Source: Cystobacter fuscus DSM 2262 | GTDB lineage: Bacteria; Myxococcota; Myxococcia; Myxococcales; Myxococcaceae | Direction: 5' to 3' | Assembly (NCBI RefSeq): GCF_000335475.2 | Contig: NZ_ANAH02000006.1 | Span: 62,001 to 126,000, forward strand | Length of the DNA: 64,000 nt | Shown: in pieces, positions 17,259 to 23,958 of the stretch | Position numbering within the stretch: the first letter of the stretch is position 1 | Layout of the letters: each line of letters begins with the position of its first letter | Notes under the pieces: generated by a model | The model's input: only the letters and a program-made list of their open reading frames with translations | The model's database searches: none | What the model was told of the DNA's origin: nothing | Made by a program: the position numbers and the translations under genes

Positions 17259-17591
17259 ATGGGTTTCCTGAAGTTCCTGGTGTGGACGGCTTGCGCGATG
17301 GGGCTCGGGGTCTTCCTGGCCACGGTGGACTTCAACGGCCGCACGCCAGTGGAGTACGTGCAGCGGGAGTGGAAGCGCCAGGTGCAGCCGAGCCGTGTGG
17401 AGCGGGTGACGAACAGCCTGCGGGACGCGCTCGACGACGCCGAGGACGCGGTGAAGCGGACGACCAGGCAGGCGACCCCGGCGGCGGTGAAGGCCCCGTC
17501 CCCGGCTCCGGCCCCCGCGGCGGGACCGCGCGAGCGCATCACCCCCGAGGATCGCGCGGCGATTGATCGCATCATCGCCCAGAAGAAGTAG
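17259..17591 (+). CDS. Small membrane-anchored protein of unknown function
   Basis: A 110-residue protein: one N-terminal transmembrane or uncleaved signal segment (FLVWTACAMGLGVFLATV), an amphipathic helix (VERVTNSLRDALDDAEDAVKR), an A/P linker and a charged C-terminal helix (ERITPEDRAAIDRIIAQKK). AGGAGG at 17244-17249 is nine bases before ATG 17259. I do not recognise a family. It lies 86 bases before the HtrA protease and in the same direction, so it could be co-transcribed with it. Confidence 0.7.
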   Translation: MGFLKFLVWTACAMGLGVFLATVDFNGRTPVEYVQREWKRQVQPSRVERVTNSLRDALDDAEDAVKRTTRQATPAAVKAPSPAPAPAAGPRERITPEDRAAIDRIIAQKK

Positions 17592-17677
17592 TTGCCCGGA
17601 GGGGGCGGGAGGGCCCCGCTTCCGCTCCGCTCCCTCCCACCCTAGGTTGTCAGAAGGCGGTCTGGGGAGAGGCGGGG

Positions 17678-18859
17678 ATGATGGCGGGTCAACGGTGGTG
17701 GACGGGGATCGCGCTGGCCGTGTTGTTGAGCGCGCCGGCCTGGGCGAGCCCGAGCGCACAAGCGGGCAGGCTGTGGGTGGAAGCCAAGCAACGCGCGGTG
17801 CGAGAGCAACGCTCGGCGCTCAGTCAGGTGGCGCGAGCGGCCATGCCCGCGGTGGTCTCCATCACCACGCGCCAGCCCAGCCCCACGCCCGGCGCCGAGG
17901 GAGAGACGCAGAAGGGCATCGGCTCGGGCCTCATCATCCACTCCGACGGCTTCATCCTCACCAGCGCGCACGTCGTCGAGGGGGCGCAGGACATCACCAT
18001 CTCGGTGCTGTCGCCGGGGGGTTACGCGGAGGAGTATCCGGCGGAGCTCGTGGGCGAGGACACGCGCACGGACTCGGCGCTCCTGAGGATCCACGCCCCG
18101 CGCAAGCTGCCCGTGCTCAAGCTGTCGTCGGCCTCGCGGGTGGAGGTGGGCGACTGGGTGATGGTGATTGGCAACCCGTTCGGACTGACGCACTCGGTGA
18201 CGGCGGGAGTGGTGAGCGCCAAGGGCCGCACGGACGTGACGCCCAATGGGCGGGACGGTGACTTCGACTACATGCAGGTGGACGCCTCCATCAACCCGGG
18301 CAACTCGGGCGGGCCGGTGTTGGACCTCAATGGGGAGGTGGTGGCGATCGCCAACGCCGTGAACGTGGCGGGCCAGGGCATCGGCTTCGCCATCCCCGTG
18401 GACATCGCCAAGGCGGTGCTGCCGCACCTGCAGAAGTACGGCCGGGTGCGCCGGGGCTGGATGGGCGTGTCCGTGCAGGACTGCACCCCGGACGTCATCG
18501 AGGCCTATGGCCTGGGACACCCCCGGGGCGTGGTGGTGTCGGAGGTGATGGATGGAGGACCCGCCGCGCGCGCCGGCCTGCAGGTGGGCGACGTCATCGA
18601 GGGACTGGATACACTCCACGTGGAGCGGGCCCACAAACTGCGCTGGCAGGTGGCGGCCCGGGGCGTGGGCGGCCGGGTGATGCTGCACGTGCGCCGGGGG
18701 GAGCAGCCCCTGAAGATGAAGGTGCGGCTGGAGGAGCAGCCAGGCGAGACGGTGCCCGCCACGGCCGTCCTCTCGGCACCGTCCAAGCACGTCCAACCCG
18801 CGGAGACCGAGGGAACGGGAGGCTCCGGGCAGGCGGGCAAGAAGGCGGGCTCGCCCTGA
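17678..18859 (+). CDS. HtrA/DegP-like periplasmic serine protease
   Basis: A 393-residue protease with a signal peptide (cleavage near AWASP), a trypsin-like domain and one PDZ domain (about 262-355). The catalytic triad is visible: His near 96 (LTSAHVV), Asp near 131 (TRTDSALL), Ser near 210 (NPGNSGGPV). It would degrade or refold damaged envelope proteins. The tail after the PDZ domain is T/G/K-rich. With a single PDZ it is closer in layout to DegS than to DegP/DegQ, but the cleavable-looking signal leaves soluble or membrane location open. ATG 17678 is followed by a second ATG. Confidence 0.92.
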   Translation: MMAGQRWWTGIALAVLLSAPAWASPSAQAGRLWVEAKQRAVREQRSALSQVARAAMPAVVSITTRQPSPTPGAEGETQKGIGSGLIIHSDGFILTSAHVVEGAQDITISVLSPGGYAEEYPAELVGEDTRTDSALLRIHAPRKLPVLKLSSASRVEVGDWVMVIGNPFGLTHSVTAGVVSAKGRTDVTPNGRDGDFDYMQVDASINPGNSGGPVLDLNGEVVAIANAVNVAGQGIGFAIPVDIAKAVLPHLQKYGRVRRGWMGVSVQDCTPDVIEAYGLGHPRGVVVSEVMDGGPAARAGLQVGDVIEGLDTLHVERAHKLRWQVAARGVGGRVMLHVRRGEQPLKMKVRLEEQPGETVPATAVLSAPSKHVQPAETEGTGGSGQAGKKAGSP

Positions 18860-18977
18860 GCTGGAAGGCGGAGGGGGGCGCCCGCGTCCCCGCCTGCCTC
18901 CTTGCGTTCCGCGGCGGCCAGCGCTACACGAGGCTCCTTTCCGCACGATTTTCGCTGCGTTGCATTGAGGAGCTGTC

Positions 18978-19241
18978 ATGCCTGAAGCACAGAAGACCAC
19001 CCTGAAGAACTGGCCGCGCACGGCCAAGGGCGGGGGCAAGAAGGCCTGCACCGTCGAGGGTTGCAAGCGCCCCTACCGCGCCAAGAGCTACTGCTTCTTC
19101 CACTTCAAGAAGTGGCGCCAGGGCGAGCTGCCCCACTCGCGCTACCGCACCTGCTCCAAGGCGGAGTGCCGCGTGAAGACCGAGAAGGGCGGCCTGTGCG
19201 CCAAGCACTACGCCGAGACCTACAAGACCGCCGCGGCCTAG
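18978..19241 (+). CDS. Small protein with two C-x4-C-x9-C-x2-H zinc-knuckle repeats
   Basis: An 87-residue basic protein. Two modules have identical spacing: CTVEGC-x9-CFFH and CSKAEC-x9-CAKH, each C-x4-C-x9-C-x2-H. This strongly suggests two structural zinc sites; with many Lys/Arg/aromatic residues between them, nucleic-acid binding is likely (inference). TGAGGAG precedes ATG 18978 by 6-7 bases. Its stop TAG (19239-19241) and the stop of the convergent methyltransferase gene share the palindrome CTAG. Confidence 0.8.
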   Translation: MPEAQKTTLKNWPRTAKGGGKKACTVEGCKRPYRAKSYCFFHFKKWRQGELPHSRYRTCSKAECRVKTEKGGLCAKHYAETYKTAAA

Positions 19242-20023
19242 GCGTTCCGGCGCGGGTCTCGCGAGGGCGCTTCCTGCTCGGAAGGGCCCTTGCCCCCGCC
19301 CATCATCCTCCCCACGTGCTTGAAGGCCGTGAGCCACAGCTCCGCCTCGCGCTGGGTGAGTTCCGCTCGCAACAGACTCCGCTCCAGCTCGCGCAGCACG
19401 TGCTCCGGCGCCTGCGGGTTGAGGAACTGCGCGCGCAGCAACACCTCGCGCATCCGCTCCCCCAGCGCGCTCACCGTGCCCATGCGCGCGCCCTGGAACT
19501 CCGGCGCCACCTCCGCCGCCCGCTCGGGCGCGCCCCGGCCCTCGCGTGAGCACAGGTAGAGCAGCACCGCCGCCGCCTGCGCCAGGTTCATCGAGGGCTG
19601 CACCTCGCTGGTGGGGATGACGAGGAAGTCCGAGCAGAACGCCAGCTCCTCGTTGGACAGCCCCCGCTGTTCACCCCCCAGCACCAGCGCCACCCTCCCC
19701 CGCCGGCTGTGCTCCGCCAGCCGCGCCGCCGCCTCCTCCGGGGTGAGGGCGACACGTCCCTCGATCTGGGTGCGAGAGGTGGTGCCAACCGCGTACACGC
19801 AGTCCTTGAGGGCCTCGGGCAGGTTTTGTGCCACGGCCATGCCCTCCAGCACCGCCCCGCCCTTCACGGCGAGCCGCTCGGCGCCCCGGAAGGAGTAGGT
19901 GGCGGGATCCGACAGGATGAGCCGCGAGAAGCCGAAGTTGGCCATCACCCGGGCCACGGCTCCCATGTTCTCGGGTGAGCGCGTCTGGTGCAGGACAACC
20001 GTCAAGTTCGCTGCCGGGAGCAT
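19238..20023 (-). CDS. SPOUT RNA 2'-O-methyltransferase (TrmJ/TrmH-like)
   Basis: A 261-residue protein with the trefoil-knot SAM-binding motifs: NLTVVLHQTRSPENMGAVAR at the N-terminus (motif 1), ALVLGGEQRGLSNEE (motif 2) and PTSEVQPSMNLAQAAAVLLY (motif 3). The C-terminal 90-residue helical extension fits TrmJ, which methylates position 32 of tRNAs; the substrate is inferred. ATG 20023 is chosen because the NLTVVLH strand that starts the fold follows within seven residues. It is divergent from the lipoprotein gene at 20076. Confidence 0.85.
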   Translation of the reverse strand: MLPAANLTVVLHQTRSPENMGAVARVMANFGFSRLILSDPATYSFRGAERLAVKGGAVLEGMAVAQNLPEALKDCVYAVGTTSRTQIEGRVALTPEEAAARLAEHSRRGRVALVLGGEQRGLSNEELAFCSDFLVIPTSEVQPSMNLAQAAAVLLYLCSREGRGAPERAAEVAPEFQGARMGTVSALGERMREVLLRAQFLNPQAPEHVLRELERSLLRAELTQREAELWLTAFKHVGRMMGGGKGPSEQEAPSRDPRRNA

Positions 20024-20075
20024 GCCCCCGAGTTTAGCTTTCCGTGTCAGAGCCGCATCGGTATATTCCCCTACG

Positions 20076-20663
20076 ATGCGTCGCTGGGTCGCTGGCCTGC
20101 TCCTCTCTCTCGTGGTCCTGACGGGTTGTGGCGTCGGGAGTGCCCCCGTGCGCGCTTCTCCAGGTGCCCGGCAGGCCCTCACCGGCTCGCCCGAGCTGTT
20201 GGAGTTCGAGAGTCCCTCCACCCGCCTGGAGCTGTACCGCGAGGTGGCGCGCCTCTCGCAGTTGGAAGCGGGCCAGGCCGCGCAGTCCTCCATGCTCTTC
20301 CCCATCACCCTGAACGGGGAGCTGGTGGCGGCCCCGGGCATCGAGGGGCGCACGGATCTGTTGCAGGCGCCCGACGCGGGGGCTCCCCTGCAGTTGAACT
20401 TCGATGGGCGCACGGGCGAACGCTGGCAGGAGGATCGCCGCGAGAGCTTCCAGGGTCTGTCCGAGCGCGAGGCCGCCGAACTGGTGGCGCGCACGCTCTT
20501 GGCCCACTGGAAGGTGAATCCCACGGGCGTGGTGCAGGTGGATCGGGCGTCGAGCGCGCCCTACGCGGCCGCCTACGTGGACGGCATCCTGCGCATCAAC
20601 CCCGCGTTCCTGTACATGGCGGCGGCGTACGGTCCCGCTTCCCTGCCGGGCGCGGTCCAGTAG
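20076..20663 (+). CDS. Predicted lipoprotein of unknown function
   Basis: A 195-residue protein with signal MRRWVAGLLLSLVVLTGCG (Cys near 18). The mature part is soluble, mixed helix/strand, with QLNFDGRTGERW and SEREAAELVARTLLAHWKVNP; no family recognised. The end is short and hydrophobic (FLYMAAAYGPASLPGAVQ). It precedes purC by 51 bases, a gap filled by a hairpin. Confidence 0.7.
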   Translation: MRRWVAGLLLSLVVLTGCGVGSAPVRASPGARQALTGSPELLEFESPSTRLELYREVARLSQLEAGQAAQSSMLFPITLNGELVAAPGIEGRTDLLQAPDAGAPLQLNFDGRTGERWQEDRRESFQGLSEREAAELVARTLLAHWKVNPTGVVQVDRASSAPYAAAYVDGILRINPAFLYMAAAYGPASLPGAVQ

Positions 20664-20668
20664 AGTCC

Positions 20669-20707
20669 GCGCCTCTTTCTGTGCCCCATTTCACGGGGCC
20701 GAGGCGC
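20669..20707 (+). promoter_or_regulatory. Hairpin in the purC leader that covers its Shine-Dalgarno
   Basis: GCGCCTC (20669-20675) pairs with GAGGCGC (20701-20707), enclosing a second stem CCCC (20684-20687) / GGGG (20695-20698). The only Shine-Dalgarno candidate for purC (GAGG, 20701-20704, ten bases before GTG 20715) is in the right arm. It could limit purC translation or serve as a weak terminator for the gene before it (TTCTCTC follows). Confidence 0.45.
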
Positions 20708-20714
20708 TTCTCTC

Positions 20715-21674
20715 GTGACTACCTCCGCACTCCACGCCCAGCTCACCCAGACGCTCGGGCGCGTCCACCTGCCTTCCCTCGGCGAGCACTACCAGGGCAA
20801 GGTGCGTGACACCTACCGCCAGGGGGACCGGCTCGTCCTGGTCACCTCGGATCGTCTGTCCGCGTTCGACCATGTGCTGACCACCATCCCCTTCAAGGGC
20901 GAGGTGCTCAACCGGCTGGCCCACTTCTGGTTCGAGCGCACGCGCCACATCGTGCCCAACCACGTGCTGGACATGCCGGATCCGAACGTGATCGTCGCGC
21001 GTGCCTGCCAGCCCTTCGCGGTGGAAGTCGTGATCCGCGGCTACCTCACCGGCAGCCTGTGGCGCGACGTGCAGAAGGGCACGCACACCGCCTACGGGGT
21101 GGCCTTCCCCGAGGGCATGCGCAAGGACGAGGCCTTCCCGGAGCCCCTCTTCACGCCCTCCACCAAGGCGCAGTACGGCCAGCACGACGAGCCCATCTCC
21201 GAGAAGGAGATCCTCGCGCGGGGCCTGGTGAGCGCGCGGGACTGGGCGCGCATCACCGAGGCGGCGCGCGGGCTGTTCCTCGAGGGCCAGAAGTGGGCGC
21301 GCTCGCGCGGCCTCATCCTCGTGGACACCAAGTACGAGTTCGGCAAGGTGGGGGATGAGCTGTACGTCATCGATGAGATCCACACCCCGGACTCGAGCCG
21401 CTACTGGGTGGCCGACGAGTACGAGGCGCGCCTGGCCAAGGGCGAGGATCAGCGGATGCTGGACAAGGAGAACATCCGCCAGTGGCTCATCCGCGAGCGC
21501 GGCTTCCAGGGCCACGGCACGCCGCCCGCCATTCCGGACGACGTGCGCGTGTCGCTCGCGGAGAAGTACCTCGCGGCCTACGCGCAGCTCACCGGCACGC
21601 CGCTCACGCTGGAGCCGGGCGACGTGCACGCGCGCATCGAGAAGAACCTGAAGGCGCGTGGCTACCTGAAGTGA
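20715..21674 (+). CDS. purC: Phosphoribosylaminoimidazole-succinocarboxamide synthase
   Basis: A 319-residue enzyme that joins aspartate to CAIR using ATP in purine synthesis (cytoplasm). Family motifs are present: GKVRDTY near the start, VTSDRLSAFDHVL, VEVVIRGYLTGSLW and LVDTKYEFG, with DEIHTPDSSRYW near 220-232. It is the longer, single-domain type common in Proteobacteria and eukaryotes. GTG 20715 is the first start that keeps the N-terminal helix. It is convergent with purB (24-base gap), so two successive purine-pathway enzymes meet tail to tail rather than in an operon. Confidence 0.95.
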   Translation: MTTSALHAQLTQTLGRVHLPSLGEHYQGKVRDTYRQGDRLVLVTSDRLSAFDHVLTTIPFKGEVLNRLAHFWFERTRHIVPNHVLDMPDPNVIVARACQPFAVEVVIRGYLTGSLWRDVQKGTHTAYGVAFPEGMRKDEAFPEPLFTPSTKAQYGQHDEPISEKEILARGLVSARDWARITEAARGLFLEGQKWARSRGLILVDTKYEFGKVGDELYVIDEIHTPDSSRYWVADEYEARLAKGEDQRMLDKENIRQWLIRERGFQGHGTPPAIPDDVRVSLAEKYLAAYAQLTGTPLTLEPGDVHARIEKNLKARGYLK

Positions 21675-21697
21675 GCCCCCCGGGCCGCCGCGCCCTC

Positions 21698-23011
21698 TTA
21701 TGCGCGGCGCCCGAACACGCGCTGGAAGATGTCGTCCACGTGCTTGAGGTGATAGCCGGCCGAGAAGCAGTCCTCGATCTCCGCCGGCGTCATCACCGCG
21801 AGCAAGTCCTTGTCCTGCAGCAGCGCCTGACGGAAGGGCACGCCCTGCTCGAACATGCGCATGGCGTTGCGCTGGACGACGACGTAGGCGGCCTGGCGGT
21901 CCATGCCCTTGCGCGCCAGCTCCAGGAGGATGCGCTGGGAGTTCACCACCCCGCCGAGCTGCTCCAGGTTCTTCTGCATCCGCTCCGGATAGACGCGCAG
22001 GTTCTCCATCAGCCCGGAGAAGCGGTGCAGCATGAAGTCCGCCACGATGGTGGCATCCGGGGCGATCACCCGCTCCACCGACGAGTGGGAGATGTCGCGC
22101 TCGTGCCAGAGCGCCACGTCCTCCAGCGCGCTCAGCGCGTAGCCGCGTAGCAGCCGCGCCAGTCCCGACAGGTTCTCCGAGAGGATGGGGTTGCGCTTGT
22201 GCGGCATCGCGCTCGAGCCCTTCTGGCCCGCGGTGAAGTGCTCCTCGGCCTCGCCCACCTCGGTGCGCTGCAGGTGGCGGATCTCCACCGCGAACTTCTC
22301 CAGGCTCGAGCCCAGGAGCGCCAGCGCGGAGAAGTACTCGGCGTGCCTGTCTCTCTGGATGATCTGACTGGAGGCCGGCGCGGGCGTGAGGCCCAGCTTC
22401 TGGCAGGCGAACACCTCCACCGACGGCGGCAGGTGCGCGAACGTGCCCACCGCGCCCGAAATCATTCCCACGGACACCACGTCCCGGGCCCGCTCGATGC
22501 GCGTCCTCGCGCGGCGCAGCTCGTCGTACCAGATGGCCAGCTTGTGCCCGAAGGTGATGGGCTCGGCGTGGATGCCGTGGCTGCGGCCCATCATCACCGT
22601 GCGCGCGTGCTCGAAGGCGCGCTTCTCCACCGCGCCCATGGCCCGCTCCACCCCCTGGAGGATGAGATTGGCCGCGTCACGCAGCGACATGCCCAGCGCC
22701 GTGTCCAGCACGTCCGAGGACGTCATCCCCAGGTGCAGCCAGCGCGCGCTCGGCCCGATGCGCTCCTCCATGAAGGTGAGGAACGCGATGACGTCGTGCT
22801 TGGTGGTGCGCTCGATCTCCTCGATGCGCGCGGCATCCGCCTCGGTGAAGTCACCGGCGCGGGCCAGACAGTCCTCCAGCGCCTCGCGCGGCGCGATGCC
22901 ACCCTGCACCATGCCCTCCAGCGCGGCGAGCTCCACGTCGCGCCAGCGGCGCAGACGGGCCACGTCGGTCCAGAGGGAAGACATCTCCTTGCGGCTATAG
23001 CGGGGAATCAC
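21698..23011 (-). CDS. purB: Adenylosuccinate lyase
   Basis: A 437-residue enzyme that splits SAICAR and adenylosuccinate, so acting both after PurC and in AMP synthesis. The N-terminus MIPRYSRKEMSSLW is characteristic of the family and supports the GTG start at 23011 over the ATG nine codons later. The fumarase-superfamily signature is GSSAMPHKRNPI; the TSSDVLDTA and MGRSHGIHAEP motifs bear the catalytic residues. The start overlaps the stop of the substrate-binding-protein gene (GTGA), an odd partner for a purine enzyme. Confidence 0.95.
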   Translation of the reverse strand: MIPRYSRKEMSSLWTDVARLRRWRDVELAALEGMVQGGIAPREALEDCLARAGDFTEADAARIEEIERTTKHDVIAFLTFMEERIGPSARWLHLGMTSSDVLDTALGMSLRDAANLILQGVERAMGAVEKRAFEHARTVMMGRSHGIHAEPITFGHKLAIWYDELRRARTRIERARDVVSVGMISGAVGTFAHLPPSVEVFACQKLGLTPAPASSQIIQRDRHAEYFSALALLGSSLEKFAVEIRHLQRTEVGEAEEHFTAGQKGSSAMPHKRNPILSENLSGLARLLRGYALSALEDVALWHERDISHSSVERVIAPDATIVADFMLHRFSGLMENLRVYPERMQKNLEQLGGVVNSQRILLELARKGMDRQAAYVVVQRNAMRMFEQGVPFRQALLQDKDLLAVMTPAEIEDCFSAGYHLKHVDDIFQRVFGRRA

Positions 23012-23958
23012 TCGAAAACCCTCACGGGGAAGTCTCTCCTGGCGGCGAAGCGCAGCAGGTCCAGCACCACGTTCTTGGAGCCCTGCACCTTGCCGGCGGC
23101 GGAGAGGTTGATGGCCAGGTCCAGTCCCTCGGGTTGTGCCACGGCGAGCGCTCCCGGGTCGACCTTCTCGTGGATGATGCGGTTGGCCAGCCGCCCCGCC
23201 TGCTGGCCGATGGCGGTGGGACTGGGCGAGAGCGCCAGCGTGGCGCCCTCGCGCACCTGGCTCGGGGTGAGGCCCACCAGCGGCAGGCGCTGGGCGGTAG
23301 CGAAGGCGATGAGCTGCTCCACGACGGAGGCGTTGCCCACCGTCTTGTCGGCCACCATGAGCAGGGCGTCCACCTTGTCCTTCGCGCCAGCGAGCACCTT
23401 CTCCACCTTGGACTCGGCATCCGTGTCCAGGGGCACGATGGACAAGCCGAGCGGCTCCGCGGCGATGCGCGCCGCCGCCAGGCTGCCAGAGGAGAAGCGC
23501 GCGTCATGCAGGATGCCCACCCGCTTCACCGTGGGAGACACGGCCTTGAGGGCGGACAGCTCGGGTTGGAAGTCGCTGGTGAGCGCGATGCCGGTGAGGT
23601 TGGGCCCCTCCAGGCCATACTTCTCGTAGTAGGGCACCATGGCGAAGAGCACGGGCACGTCCTTGCCCAGCGAGCGGCGCGCGGTGTTGGCCGCCAGCGG
23701 GCCGATGGCCAGCACCAGCGCCGGCTTCTGCGCGGCGATGCGCTGGAAGGCGCGCGAGGCCGCCTGGGCACTGTCCTCCAGCGTCACCTCCACCACCTCG
23801 GCGCGCACCTCGGCGCCAAAGCCCGCCACCACCGAGGCGTAGGGCGCGAGCGCCGCGGACTTCACCACCACCGCCCGGGGACGCGCCGGCTCCGCGGCGA
23901 CGGCCCCCCAGGGCAGCACCCAACACGCCCACCACAGCAGCACCGCCCACCGGCTCAT
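23008..23958 (-). CDS. Periplasmic ABC-type substrate-binding protein
   Basis: A 316-residue protein with signal MSRWAVLLWWACWVLPWGAVAA and a two-lobed periplasmic-binding fold of the ABC_sub_bind type: IAAQKPALVLAIGPLAAN, VPVLFAMVPYYEKYG, NLTGIALTSDFQPEL, VGILHDARFS, LLMVADKTVGN, LVGLTPSQVREGATLALSPS. Relatives include TrpX-type aromatic-amino-acid binders, but no permease or ATPase gene is adjacent, so the ligand is unknown. ATG 23958 overlaps the stop of the kinase gene (ATGA), and its own stop overlaps purB. Confidence 0.85.
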   Translation of the reverse strand: MSRWAVLLWWACWVLPWGAVAAEPARPRAVVVKSAALAPYASVVAGFGAEVRAEVVEVTLEDSAQAASRAFQRIAAQKPALVLAIGPLAANTARRSLGKDVPVLFAMVPYYEKYGLEGPNLTGIALTSDFQPELSALKAVSPTVKRVGILHDARFSSGSLAAARIAAEPLGLSIVPLDTDAESKVEKVLAGAKDKVDALLMVADKTVGNASVVEQLIAFATAQRLPLVGLTPSQVREGATLALSPSPTAIGQQAGRLANRIIHEKVDPGALAVAQPEGLDLAINLSAAGKVQGSKNVVLDLLRFAARRDFPVRVFE

